Shown piece by piece: positions 48,192 through 56,370 of a stretch of 64,000 nucleotides of DNA (position 1 is its first letter; the number at the start of each line of letters is the position of its first letter). Source of the stretch: Chryseobacterium arthrosphaerae (GTDB taxonomy: Bacteria; Bacteroidota; Bacteroidia; Flavobacteriales; Weeksellaceae); NCBI RefSeq assembly GCF_001684965.1, contig NZ_MAYG01000001.1:3224001-3288000 (forward strand), read 5' to 3'. The translations under genes and the position numbers were made by a program. The notes beneath the pieces were generated by a model. The model saw only the letters and a list, made by a program, of their open reading frames with translations, had not been told where the DNA came from and made no database searches.

Positions 48192-48199
48192 TAAAGGTA
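48192..48199 (-). promoter_or_regulatory. -7-like element of the Crp/Fnr gene (TACCTTTA)
   Basis: Seven of eight positions fit TAnnTTTG. It lies exactly 19 bases downstream of the 20-base box, the same spacing as at the purA-like promoter. Confidence 0.5.
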
Positions 48200-48218
48200 T
48201 AAAAGTCGCCCGGAAAAA

Positions 48219-48238
48219 CCATTGTCATTTGGCAAAAA
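48219..48238 (-). promoter_or_regulatory. Putative Crp/Fnr operator, copy 2 (Crp/Fnr gene and ku divergent region)
   Basis: Identical over 20 bases to 47411-47430. It sits in the 148-base divergent region between the regulator and ku. The near-palindrome could act in both directions, but no matching -7 element was found for ku. Confidence 0.6.
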
Positions 48239-48307
48239 GCTTAACAACACGTACCACATAAAGCTCTATCGGCATGTTAATTGCTTGATTTTTAAAAACG
48301 TAAGACA

Positions 48308-49093
48308 ATGAAAGCAATCTGGAATGGCGCCATTGGCTTCGGTTTAGTAAATATTCCTGTTAAGATTTACTCTGCGACGGAGACCAGCAAATTGGACCTT
48401 GATATGCTCGATAAATCCGATTATTCCAACATCCGGTTTAAAAGAGTGAATGAAAATACAGGAAAAGAAGTAAAATGGGAAAACATCGTGAAAGGTTATC
48501 TCATGGATGACAAATATATCGTCTTGGATGAGGAAGATTACGAAGCTGCAAGCCCTGAAAAAACAAAAATCCTTTCTATTGATCAGTTTGTAAAGGAAGA
48601 AGAAGTAGACAGTATTTATTTTGAGACTCCTTACTATTTGGAGCCTCAGAAAAATGGAGAGAGTGCATACAGGCTTTTGTTAAAGGCACTTGAAGAAACC
48701 CAAATGGTAGGAGTAGGCACATTTGTCCTCCGGGAAAGTGAAGCCATTGGGCTGATCCGGCCTTATAAAAATGACATTCTGATTTTGAACCGCCTGAGGT
48801 TTGATCAGGAGATCAGGGATTATTCGGATTTAAAAATACCTGCCCATAAAGCTCCGAAGCCCGCTGAGCTGAAAATGGCTATCAATCTTATTGAACAGCT
48901 TTCTCAGGATTTTGATCCTGCCATGTATAAAGATACGTATTCTGATGATCTATTGAAGATCATCAAGCAGAAAGCGAAAGGTAAAAGCAGTAAAGCCAAA
49001 AAGGCCCTTCCTGCCAAAGAAGGTAAAGTGATTGACCTTATGGCCCAGCTAAAGGCCAGTCTGAACAGTTCCAAATCTAAATCCGCATCGTAA
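48308..49093 (+). CDS. ku: Non-homologous end-joining protein Ku
   Basis: Homodimeric ring that binds double-strand DNA ends and recruits LigD. The 261-residue protein starts MKAIWNGAIGFGLVNIPVKIYSAT, the bacterial Ku signature. It covers the Ku core (DYSNIRFKRVNENTGKEVKWENIVKGY, YFETPYYLEPQKNGESAYRLLLKAL, GVGTFVLRESEAIGLIRPY) and ends in a lysine/serine-rich tail. Its stop codon overlaps the ligD start by one base (TAATG), which implies translational coupling. The usual Bacteroidota ku-ligD arrangement is present. Confidence 0.96.
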   Translation: MKAIWNGAIGFGLVNIPVKIYSATETSKLDLDMLDKSDYSNIRFKRVNENTGKEVKWENIVKGYLMDDKYIVLDEEDYEAASPEKTKILSIDQFVKEEEVDSIYFETPYYLEPQKNGESAYRLLLKALEETQMVGVGTFVLRESEAIGLIRPYKNDILILNRLRFDQEIRDYSDLKIPAHKAPKPAELKMAINLIEQLSQDFDPAMYKDTYSDDLLKIIKQKAKGKSSKAKKALPAKEGKVIDLMAQLKASLNSSKSKSAS

Positions 49094-49698
49094 TGGCTCT
49101 TAAAGATTATCATAACAAACGTAAGTTCGATGAAACCAGCGAACCCAAAGGAAAAACAAAAAAAAGCAAAGACAAACTTATTTTTGTGATTCAAAGGCAT
49201 GCTGCCAGCAGACTTCACTATGATTTCAGGCTGGAAATGGAAGGGGTGCTGAAAAGCTGGGCCGTTCCCAAAGGCCCCTCACTGGATCCAAAAGACAAAC
49301 GCCTGGCAATGATGGTAGAAGATCACCCGTACGATTATAAAGATTTTGAGGGAAATATTCCTGAGGGAAATTATGGAGCCGGACAGGTTGAGGTATGGGA
49401 CAGCGGAACTTATGAACCATTAGATGAAAATTCCAGACTTTCTGATGAAAAGGAACTGCTGAAGGAATTACATGCAGGCTCCTTAAAATTTATCTTGCAT
49501 GGTAAAAAACTTAAAGGAGAATTTGCCCTGGTCAAAATGAAAAATTCTGAAGACAATGCATGGCTTCTGATCAAACATAAGGATGAGTTTGCTGAAAGTC
49601 CTTATGATGCTGAAGAAAACACCTCACCAAAATCTTTGGTCACCCAATTCTTAGAGGAAAAAAAAAGCCTGAAAAAAAGCGGAAAAAAGAAGTCATAA
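49093..49698 (+). CDS. ligD: LigD 3'-phosphoesterase domain (N-terminal part of a split ligD)
   Basis: A 201-residue open frame holding only the phosphoesterase domain of DNA ligase D, which trims 3' ends before joining. The domain motif FVIQRHAASRLHYDFRLEMEGVLKSWAVPKGPS carries the expected His and Asp residues, and GNYGAGQVEVWDSGTYE and KGEFALVKM follow. The frame ends in a Lys-rich tail just before the ligase domain. In the -1 frame the sequence stays open from 49614 into the ligase-polymerase part. A single -1 shift, most simply at the nine-A run 49658-49666, would join the two into an 848-residue LigD. Confidence 0.9.
   Translation: MALKDYHNKRKFDETSEPKGKTKKSKDKLIFVIQRHAASRLHYDFRLEMEGVLKSWAVPKGPSLDPKDKRLAMMVEDHPYDYKDFEGNIPEGNYGAGQVEVWDSGTYEPLDENSRLSDEKELLKELHAGSLKFILHGKKLKGEFALVKMKNSEDNAWLLIKHKDEFAESPYDAEENTSPKSLVTQFLEEKKSLKKSGKKKS
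49659..49666 (+). promoter_or_regulatory. Candidate -1 frameshift site (A AAA AAA G) in ligD
   Basis: Within a run of nine A residues the heptamer A AAA AAA is in register with the phosphoesterase frame (codons GAA AAA AAA AGC). A -1 slip here enters the ligase-polymerase frame directly. An indel error or transcriptional slippage at the same run would have the same effect. Confidence 0.45.
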
Positions 49699-49769
49699 CT
49701 TCGGAAAAACGGTTTCAGAAATTCAATTCCCTGACTAACGAAAAAAAATTAAAATCCTTTATCAGGCCT

Positions 49770-51638
49770 ATGCTTGCGAGACTTTCTGAAGAAGCATTTG
49801 ATGATAAGGACTGGGTTTTTGAAATTAAGTGGGACGGCTACAGGGCTATTGCAGACCTCAGCCGGGATACTCCCCTTTTTTACTCCCGGAACGGCATTTC
49901 ATTCATACCGAAATTTGACAAAATAGCTCAGGATTTCAAACAGCAAAAGCATCAGATGATCCTGGATGGTGAAGTGGTAGCCTATGACGATCAGGGAAAG
50001 CCTAATTTTCAGCTTTTACAGCAAATCGGGGATAATCCCAATCTTGCTCTCGTTTATCAGGTTTTTGACATCCTCTGGCTGAACGGCCATTCCACGGAAG
50101 AACTTCCGCTTATTCAAAGAAAGGAACTTTTAAAAGAGGCACTGGTGGAAACCGATGTCATCAAATACTGTGAACATATTCCGGAAAAAGGTATTGCATT
50201 TTTTGAGCAAATGAAAAAAATGAAACTGGAAGGAATGATCGCCAAACGGGCAGATAGTCAATATGTGGAAAATCACAGAACCAGCGACTGGCTTAAAATC
50301 AAGTTTTCCAATACGGAAGAAGTCATTATCTGCGGATTTACGGAGCCAAGAGGTTCAAGGAAAAGTTTCGGAGCGTTGATTCTTGGAAAGTATATTGACG
50401 GGGAACTGACTTATTGCGGTCATACGGGAACAGGGTTCAATGCTGCTTCTTTACAGGAAATGTACGAAAGGCTCCGGAAACTGGTCATCAAAAGCTCTCC
50501 GTTTACCGATGTTCCTAAAACGAATATGCCTGTAACCTGGACAAAACCTGAACTGGTATGTGAAATCAAATATTCCGAGATCACCAAAGACGGTATCTTC
50601 CGTCATCCGGTATTTATAACAATCCGTGAGGATAAAGAACCTGAACAAATTAACAATTCATCCTTCAACGAAAAACCTAAAGTAATGAAAGCTAAAGCAT
50701 CTTCCAAAAAAACAGAAACTTCCGATAAAGAAAAAGAGATCACTTTAAATAAACATAAAGTGAAACTTACGAATCAGGATAAGGTCTATTTTCCAAAAGA
50801 TGGAATCACTAAAGGAGATGTGATTGAATATTATCAGTCTGTTGCCTCTTATATCTTACCTCATCTGAAGAATCGCCCGCTTTCTCTGAATCGTTTTCCC
50901 AACGGAATTGAAGAACAAAGCTTTTATCAGAAAGATGCAGGTGAACATATTCCGGATTGGATCAAAACTACGGAGGTTTACTCTGAATCGAACGACAAAA
51001 ATATAGACTACATCTACTGCAACGACAAGGCAACCTTAGCCTACCTGAATAATCTAGGCTGCATCGACATGAATCCCTGGAACAGCTCTTTACCGGATCT
51101 GGAACATCCGGATTATCTTGTTTTGGATCTGGACCCTTCCACTAAAAATTCTTTTGATGAAGTGATTGAAACCGCCCTTCAGGTGAATGAAGTTTTAAAA
51201 GCAGCTTCAGTAAAAGGCTATTGTAAAACTTCCGGAAGTACAGGTATTCATATTTACATTCCAATGGGCGGACGTTATGATTTTGATCAGGTAAAAGATT
51301 TTGCCCACATTCTGATGAAACAGGTCAATGAAAAAATACCGAAGATCACCACCCTGGAAAGGAGTCTTCAAAAAAGAGACCCAAAGAAAATTTATCTGGA
51401 TTATCTTCAGAACAGGACCGGGCAAACCCTGGCCAGTGCTTATAGTTTGCGACCTAAACAAGGTGCTTCCGTTTCCATGCCCTTGGATTGGGACGAGCTG
51501 AAGCCGGGATTACAACCTACAGATTTTAACATTCATAATGCGCTGGATAGGATCAAAGAAAAAGGAGATCTATTTAAGCCTGTTTTAGGCAAAGGAATTG
51601 ATATGATGAAGGTACTGGAGTTTTTACAGGGGTCATAA
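49770..51638 (+). CDS. ligD: LigD ligase and polymerase domains (C-terminal part of a split ligD)
   Basis: Seals and fills double-strand breaks with Ku. Counting from the first ATG (622 residues), the adenylation lysine is Lys20 in FEIKWDGYR, so this ATG lies inside the conserved ligase start (FIRPMLARL) and is unlikely to be the true initiation site. Ligase motifs LDGEVVAYD, EGMIAKRADSQY and WLKIKF follow, then an OB fold. From about residue 330 comes the primase-like polymerase domain with DYLVLDLDPS, KTSGSTGIHIYIPMG and DYLQNRTGQTLASAYSLRP. The frame is open upstream to 49614, meeting the phosphoesterase part in a -1 relation. A terminator follows. Confidence 0.92.
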   Translation: MLARLSEEAFDDKDWVFEIKWDGYRAIADLSRDTPLFYSRNGISFIPKFDKIAQDFKQQKHQMILDGEVVAYDDQGKPNFQLLQQIGDNPNLALVYQVFDILWLNGHSTEELPLIQRKELLKEALVETDVIKYCEHIPEKGIAFFEQMKKMKLEGMIAKRADSQYVENHRTSDWLKIKFSNTEEVIICGFTEPRGSRKSFGALILGKYIDGELTYCGHTGTGFNAASLQEMYERLRKLVIKSSPFTDVPKTNMPVTWTKPELVCEIKYSEITKDGIFRHPVFITIREDKEPEQINNSSFNEKPKVMKAKASSKKTETSDKEKEITLNKHKVKLTNQDKVYFPKDGITKGDVIEYYQSVASYILPHLKNRPLSLNRFPNGIEEQSFYQKDAGEHIPDWIKTTEVYSESNDKNIDYIYCNDKATLAYLNNLGCIDMNPWNSSLPDLEHPDYLVLDLDPSTKNSFDEVIETALQVNEVLKAASVKGYCKTSGSTGIHIYIPMGGRYDFDQVKDFAHILMKQVNEKIPKITTLERSLQKRDPKKIYLDYLQNRTGQTLASAYSLRPKQGASVSMPLDWDELKPGLQPTDFNIHNALDRIKEKGDLFKPVLGKGIDMMKVLEFLQGS

Positions 51639-51651
51639 TTAACTGAAATAA

Positions 51652-51677
51652 AAAAGACGGGAAGAATCCCGTCTTTT
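51652..51677. terminator. Bidirectional terminator after ligD
   Basis: 11-bp stem (AAAAGACGGGA and its complement) with loop AGAA, between convergent genes. Confidence 0.9.
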
Positions 51678-51682
51678 ATTTT

Positions 51683-53221
51683 TTATTCCTTGATAAACTT
51701 ATGGGTTGTATTTCCTATTTTCAGATAATAAATACCTTTCTGCAATTCATCTACATTAAGTTTATTGTCTTTAATACCTATTCTTAATATACTTCTACCC
51801 GCTGCATCTGTAATTTCAACATCCAGATTTTTCGTTTGCCCACTATTGATATGAAGAATATTTTTCACAGGATTAGGGTAGATACCTACAGATTCAATCT
51901 TAGAACGTTCTTCCTTAACGGACAATGCATTTGTATTATTCAGAATCTTTGTAATAAGCCCTTTAACCGGAGTCTGATAATTTCCAAATACCATAATTTT
52001 CTGATCAGGGGTTAAAATGGCTGAATTCATATATTCTTTACCATTCAAATCAATATCTACTACACCATTACTACCAAAACCCTGATCAACAGAGCCATCT
52101 GGCTTAAATTTTTTAATAAATTGATTCGTATCCGCTGCATTTCCTGTAGGACTTGCAGTACATATTAAAAATAAATTACTTGCATTGTCTAATAATAAAG
52201 TAGGAAAAAGGATATTAGTATCCACATAATAACTAGTATTATTGTTGTAATATACCTCATTGACAATCCCATTGGTCCCAAAACTATTATCCAGTTCTCC
52301 GTTTTGATCTAATTTCATTAAAGTAATGAGCATTGTCGGTATACCTGCCGCAGAAGAAAAGCTATATATATAAGTATTATTATCTTTACCTGTAGCTGTA
52401 CATAAGTAAGTTACATAATTGGGTATAGGAGTATATGAAACAGGATTATTATTATAAGTTGTGTCCAAAATACCGTCTTCCGAATATCTGGATTTCATAA
52501 AGATGCCATTAAACTTTTGACCAATCAAAACCAATTTTGAATCGTTCTGAACCACTAAACGGCCTGAATCGCTCTCCATTAATAGTATTCCATTATTTCC
52601 GAAGCCCGTATCTATAGAACCGTTTTCATTAAGGCGAAGAACTGCTAATTTCCTCACCTGATTTTCTACTATAGAGCTACATACTAAGACTTTATTAGTA
52701 TTAGTTATTAGCACATTATTAAAATTAAAGAGTCCTGACATTCCAAGATTGCTAACAAAATCATCTAAAATAGTTCCGTCCACCGTTCCATTATTACCAA
52801 ATCCAGTATCGTAAGTTCCATTTTCATTAAGTCTTATCAATTTATTACCTAATAAATCTCCAAGAAGGATTTTTTGATCAGATTGAATACCCATTCTAAG
52901 TAATCTAGAGAGAGGTCCGTAAGGTGAAGGAGAAATAAATAGCGTATTAAAACTATTATCGATTGTTCCATCAGCATTCAATCTCTGAATAACATTGGTT
53001 GTTGTCTGATTATTATTGGGGATACTATAATAAGTTCCACTCACTATAATTTTCTGTTGGGACGTTACAGCTCCTGTTTCATAAATAAATCTATTATTAC
53101 TATTCGGCGTATAAGACACTACTCCATTAGTGCCAAAGCTAGGATCCAGAAATTGATTTTGTGCTTTTACTGAAACAACTGATACTGATATTCCTAAAAA
53201 TAGGAAAAGTTTATTGATCAT
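51683..53221 (-). CDS. Secreted delta-60-repeat protein with T9SS sorting domain
   Basis: A 512-residue exported protein with signal peptide MINKLFLFLGISVSVVSVKA. It carries at least seven delta-60-type repeats, each with the core (L/V/I)D-x-(S/T/G)F-G-x-NGxV, for example LDPSFGTNGVV, IDTGFGNNGIL and VDQGFGSNGVV. These are predicted to form a beta-propeller-like fold. The C-terminus (IYPNPVKNILHINS ... THKFIKE) is a T9SS type A sorting domain. The function is unknown. A TATATTTG element at 53242-53249 on the minus strand lies 20 bases upstream. Confidence 0.88.
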   Translation of the reverse strand: MINKLFLFLGISVSVVSVKAQNQFLDPSFGTNGVVSYTPNSNNRFIYETGAVTSQQKIIVSGTYYSIPNNNQTTTNVIQRLNADGTIDNSFNTLFISPSPYGPLSRLLRMGIQSDQKILLGDLLGNKLIRLNENGTYDTGFGNNGTVDGTILDDFVSNLGMSGLFNFNNVLITNTNKVLVCSSIVENQVRKLAVLRLNENGSIDTGFGNNGILLMESDSGRLVVQNDSKLVLIGQKFNGIFMKSRYSEDGILDTTYNNNPVSYTPIPNYVTYLCTATGKDNNTYIYSFSSAAGIPTMLITLMKLDQNGELDNSFGTNGIVNEVYYNNNTSYYVDTNILFPTLLLDNASNLFLICTASPTGNAADTNQFIKKFKPDGSVDQGFGSNGVVDIDLNGKEYMNSAILTPDQKIMVFGNYQTPVKGLITKILNNTNALSVKEERSKIESVGIYPNPVKNILHINSGQTKNLDVEITDAAGRSILRIGIKDNKLNVDELQKGIYYLKIGNTTHKFIKE

Positions 53222-53456
53222 GATTATTGTTTTATTTTGCGCAAATATAAGGTAATATTGAAGAGGAATGAGAAGAATATTACACTATCCGTTTTGAAAA
53301 ACTGGTCTTAACGAGGGTTTAATGAAACCCAATTTCTGAATCACATAGCGGAAATTCTCTTTTATTTCTTGAACATTATAATCAGCTTATGACCAAGTTT
53401 GAATTTCCAAAGATTATTATCAAATAATATGCATATTGCCCCCTGATTCAGTCCAA

Positions 53457-53489
53457 AAAAAATCCCGCATTCATTAATGCAGGATTTTT
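53457..53489 (-). terminator. Terminator after the MscS-family gene
   Basis: Imperfect stem (AAAAATCC-GCATT paired with AATGC-GGATTTTT) with a short loop, 30 bases past the stop codon. Confidence 0.75.
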
Positions 53490-53518
53490 CAGTATAATTT
53501 AAATTAAAGTTATATCTA

Positions 53519-54364
53519 TTATTGATTATAAACATGTACATCCCTTTGTGGAAAAGGAATTCCAATTCCGGCTTTATCTAAGGCTTCTTTACATTCTATA
53601 ATCAGTTCTTCATTCATTGTCCAGAAATTTTCAGTGGAAGTACTTACTCTCACCGATACATTTACGGCACTGTCTCCAAGTTCTGTTACCACTACCTGTG
53701 GCGCAGGATCCGTAAGTGCGTATTGATTATTTTTAATGGCCTGCATCAGAATATCTTTGGTCAGTCTGAGATCTGCATCATAAGCAATACCGATATCCAA
53801 AGAAGTTCTGCGTGTTCCTAACTGGGTAAAATTGGTAATACTGTTGTTTGAAACGACTCCATTGGGGATAACAATTAACTGATTTTGCGGAGTAACCAAC
53901 TTGGTATGAAAAATATCAATCGCCTGTACGGTTCCCGATACACCGGAATTGGTTGAAATAAAGTCTCCTATTTTAAAAGGTTTCAATAATAAAATAAGAA
54001 TTCCTCCTGCGAAGTTGGTCAGGGATCCCTGTAACGCCAGACCTACCGCCAGACCGGCAGCACCAATCATTGCAACAAATGCCGAAGTTTGTACACCCAA
54101 CTGGGTAACCACTACAATGAAAAGAAGAATATTAAGTCCCCAATTGATAATATTTAGAAGGAAAAGCTGTAATGACGCTTCCATATTACGTCTTTTGAAA
54201 GCTTTCTCAACCAGTTTTTTTATCATTCTGATCATCCACGACCCGATAAGGTAAATCAGTAATGCGGAAATAACTGCTGTAATAACTTTAGGTGCCCATG
54301 AAATAGCTGAAGAGATTAAGGTATCCCAATGCTGCTGAATTTTGTTCAATTCTAAATCGTCCAT
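53519..54364 (-). CDS. Small-conductance mechanosensitive channel (MscS family)
   Basis: A 281-residue inner-membrane channel that opens under membrane tension to release solutes. It has three transmembrane helices; the pore helix region reads VAMIGAAGLAVGLALQGSLTNFAGGILILL, the MscS hallmark with its Gly/Ala zipper. The beta domain follows (PFKIGDFISTNSGVSGTVQAIDIFHTKLVTPQNQLIVIPNGVV). The size matches E. coli MscS (286 residues). It is monocistronic. Confidence 0.94.
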   Translation of the reverse strand: MDDLELNKIQQHWDTLISSAISWAPKVITAVISALLIYLIGSWMIRMIKKLVEKAFKRRNMEASLQLFLLNIINWGLNILLFIVVVTQLGVQTSAFVAMIGAAGLAVGLALQGSLTNFAGGILILLLKPFKIGDFISTNSGVSGTVQAIDIFHTKLVTPQNQLIVIPNGVVSNNSITNFTQLGTRRTSLDIGIAYDADLRLTKDILMQAIKNNQYALTDPAPQVVVTELGDSAVNVSVRVSTSTENFWTMNEELIIECKEALDKAGIGIPFPQRDVHVYNQ

Positions 54365-54669
54365 TTTTTTACTGCTTATATTTATGTTTTTTGTACAATT
54401 GTTCTGATTTTCTCTGACAGAAAAAAAAATGATAGAGAGTAAACGAAATCTATAGTCAAAAAGAAATCCTTCTTCAATCTTTAAGATTAAAGAACGGACA
54501 GGATATATGAAAAATAGCTGATGACGGAAAAGATAGTATCCGTCTTACTCAATGATCATTTTAAAACCGGTCTTACTGAGAAGAAATAATTCCGGACATA
54601 GCATTACAAAAACGATACCGCTTTTACATAATCCATCTATTTTTATTCTTCAGCGGTATAAAATTGTTG
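54365..54669. other. Intergenic region between the MscS gene and the SDR gene
   Basis: About 305 bases without a gene. An inverted repeat of 8 bases (ATACCGCT at 54615-54622 and AGCGGTAT at 54652-54659) near the SDR stop codon, followed by GTTTTTG on the minus strand, could be a weak terminator. No promoter-like TAnnTTTG was found. Confidence 0.5.
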
Positions 54670-55404
54670 TTATGGAAGTTTTGCCGCCAGGCTTTCAGGC
54701 AGCAATCTCAGGATATGATAAATGATCTTCCATTTGAAATCAGGAACAATGGTAAATGAATTTCCGGCGTTGACTATAAATTTTGCTACGTAATCCGGTT
54801 CCATAATCAGTGATTCATTCAATTCTAACCCTGCATTTATTTTTGTTCTGATATAACCGATTACCAGGGCATTGACAATAATTTTACGGGAAGCAAGTTC
54901 CTGCCTTAAACCTGCGAGAAACTGAGTGAATGCTGCTTTTGTACTTCCATAAACAAAATTGCTTTTTCTGCCTCTCACACCGGATAAGGAAGAAAGACCG
55001 ATTATTCTTTCAAGGTTCTTATTGCTGTTATCCATAGCAATAATACTCAGGATCGAAACCCCTCCCATATAATTGACCTCCATCATTTGTCTGGCACCTT
55101 TGAAATCAGTGAGCGCCTGTTGATTATCTACCAGGAAGCCGGCAGCATATACAACGATATGAGGTTTTACAGGAAGTGCAGAATAAAATGCCTGATGGGA
55201 ATCAAAATCTGCAGCATCAAAATATAAAACAGAGACCTGTGAAGGATTGAGTTGATTGGCTGTAATAAAATCTTCCAGTGATTGTGTATTTCTGGAAGCT
55301 GCAATCACATAATAGCCTTTGGAAACATATTGTTTGATACATTGCTTCGCCACATCTGAATTGGCTCCCAGAATAAGAACTGTTTTATTGGTATTTTGAC
55401 TCAT
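54670..55404 (-). CDS. SDR-family oxidoreductase, DprE2-like
   Basis: A 244-residue NAD(P)-dependent short-chain dehydrogenase. The cofactor motif is LILGANSDVAKQC near the N-terminus, with VVYAAGFLVDN in the fourth strand. The catalytic Ser lies in LSSLSGVRGR and the Tyr-Lys pair in YGSTK. The wording resembles decaprenylphosphoryl-2-keto-ribose reductase (DprE2), which acts with a flavin oxidase (DprE1) to epimerise lipid-linked ribose to arabinose. No DprE1 partner or prenyltransferase lies in this window. The C-terminal WKIIYHILRLLPESLAAKLP is amphipathic and may contact the membrane. The substrate is unproven. Confidence 0.75.
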   Translation of the reverse strand: MSQNTNKTVLILGANSDVAKQCIKQYVSKGYYVIAASRNTQSLEDFITANQLNPSQVSVLYFDAADFDSHQAFYSALPVKPHIVVYAAGFLVDNQQALTDFKGARQMMEVNYMGGVSILSIIAMDNSNKNLERIIGLSSLSGVRGRKSNFVYGSTKAAFTQFLAGLRQELASRKIIVNALVIGYIRTKINAGLELNESLIMEPDYVAKFIVNAGNSFTIVPDFKWKIIYHILRLLPESLAAKLP

Positions 55405-55448
55405 AAGGCAAAGATAATTTATTAATGAATAGTATTTCCACTAAAAAG

Positions 55449-55483
55449 GCTGCGGCGGGTGAACTTCGTTCACCCGCCGCAGC
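55449..55483 (-). terminator. GC-rich hairpin terminator after yajC
   Basis: Perfect 16-bp stem (GCTGCGGCGGGTGAAC and its complement) with a 3-base loop, followed on the minus strand by CTTTTTAG. It is unusually GC-rich for this genome. Confidence 0.8.
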
Positions 55484-55502
55484 TAAATATTTTCAGACTG
55501 AA

Positions 55503-55850
55503 TTATTTTTTTTCTTCAGTCTCTGTTTTTTCCGTTGCCTTTGCTTTATCTCCAAAGCGTGCTTCAGTCATTTCTCTTGAAACTGCTGCTTTTTCGAATT
55601 TCAGTTTTCCGGATAATGTTTCGATGACAAAACCGTCGTCCTGAACCTGGGCAATTCTTCCGTGAAGACCTGATGTAAGGACTACTCTGGTTCCTACTTT
55701 AAGGTTTTCCTGGAAGTTTTTTTCCTGCTTCTGTTTTTTCATCTGAGGTCTTATCATCAGAAAATAAAACCCGACGAACATTACTCCCATCATGATCAGC
55801 ATCATTGATGAAGATCCTCCTGGCTGTGCCTGCAAAAATACTGTCAACAT
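55503..55850 (-). CDS. yajC: Preprotein translocase accessory subunit YajC
   Basis: A 115-residue single-pass membrane protein that associates with SecDF at the Sec translocon. A short N-terminal segment precedes the transmembrane helix (MLIMMGVMFVGFYFLMIRPQMKKQKQ), whose FYFLMIRPQ end is diagnostic. A small soluble domain follows (LKVGTRVVLTSGLHGRIAQVQDDGFVIET) and then a charged tail. It is the last gene of nusB-DUF1573-yajC, 9 bases after the DUF1573 gene, and is followed by a GC-rich terminator. Confidence 0.95.
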   Translation of the reverse strand: MLTVFLQAQPGGSSSMMLIMMGVMFVGFYFLMIRPQMKKQKQEKNFQENLKVGTRVVLTSGLHGRIAQVQDDGFVIETLSGKLKFEKAAVSREMTEARFGDKAKATEKTETEEKK

Positions 55851-55859
55851 ATTTTCTGA

Positions 55860-56369
55860 TTATGGTTGAATGTTCGCTGTGAACGTTAATTTAATCGGAG
55901 CTTTTTCTACGTTAGCAAAAACATCAGCATATTTCTGTACGTTTCCGTCAAAGCTTGAAGAATCGAAATGCAGGGTAATCTTACCTTTTTTACCAGGCAT
56001 AATCGGCTCTTTTGTAAAGTCAGGAGCTGTACATCCGCATCCTGGTCTTACTTCAGAGATAATCAATGGATTTTTCCCCGTATTGGTCACTTCATATACG
56101 TGCTCTACCTTATCTCCTTTTTTGATTTTTCCAAAATCGAAATTGCTTTCTGATAAAGCAACTGTAGTAGATGGCTCATTTGAAGTTTTAGCTGTTTCCT
56201 CCACAGGAGCAGCAGGAGTTGCTGTAGAATCAGCAGTTACCGGAGCTCCGACAGCTGTAGAATCTGTAGCTACTGTTTCAGCAGTCTGAGTTTCTTTGTT
56301 TTCTTTTTTACATGAAACCAGCCCAAAACCTATAATAGACAAGGCGATAATTGATAACGTCTTTTTCAT
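55860..56369 (-). CDS. DUF1573-domain lipoprotein
   Basis: A 169-residue lipoprotein with lipobox GLVSC followed by KKENKETQ. A Thr/Ala/Pro-rich linker leads to a DUF1573 immunoglobulin-like domain (FDFGKIKKGDKVEHVYEVTNTGKNPLIISEVRPGCGCTAPDF), in which the GCGCT motif is characteristic. The function is unknown; the fold resembles ASH/MSP domains. It lies 1 base from nusB and 9 bases from yajC, so the three are one operon, an arrangement common in flavobacteria. Confidence 0.9.
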   Translation of the reverse strand: MKKTLSIIALSIIGFGLVSCKKENKETQTAETVATDSTAVGAPVTADSTATPAAPVEETAKTSNEPSTTVALSESNFDFGKIKKGDKVEHVYEVTNTGKNPLIISEVRPGCGCTAPDFTKEPIMPGKKGKITLHFDSSSFDGNVQKYADVFANVEKAPIKLTFTANIQP

Positions 56370-56370
56370 T

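Noticed and set aside
48219..48308. A box-controlled promoter for ku
   Set aside because: The operator-like box is within 90 bases, but no TAnnTTTG element lies between it and the ku start codon on the plus strand, so control of ku was left as a possibility only.
53362..53565. 67-codon minus-strand frame overlapping the 3' end of the MscS-family gene
   Set aside because: It runs through the terminator hairpin and the coding end of the channel gene in another frame and shows no family features.
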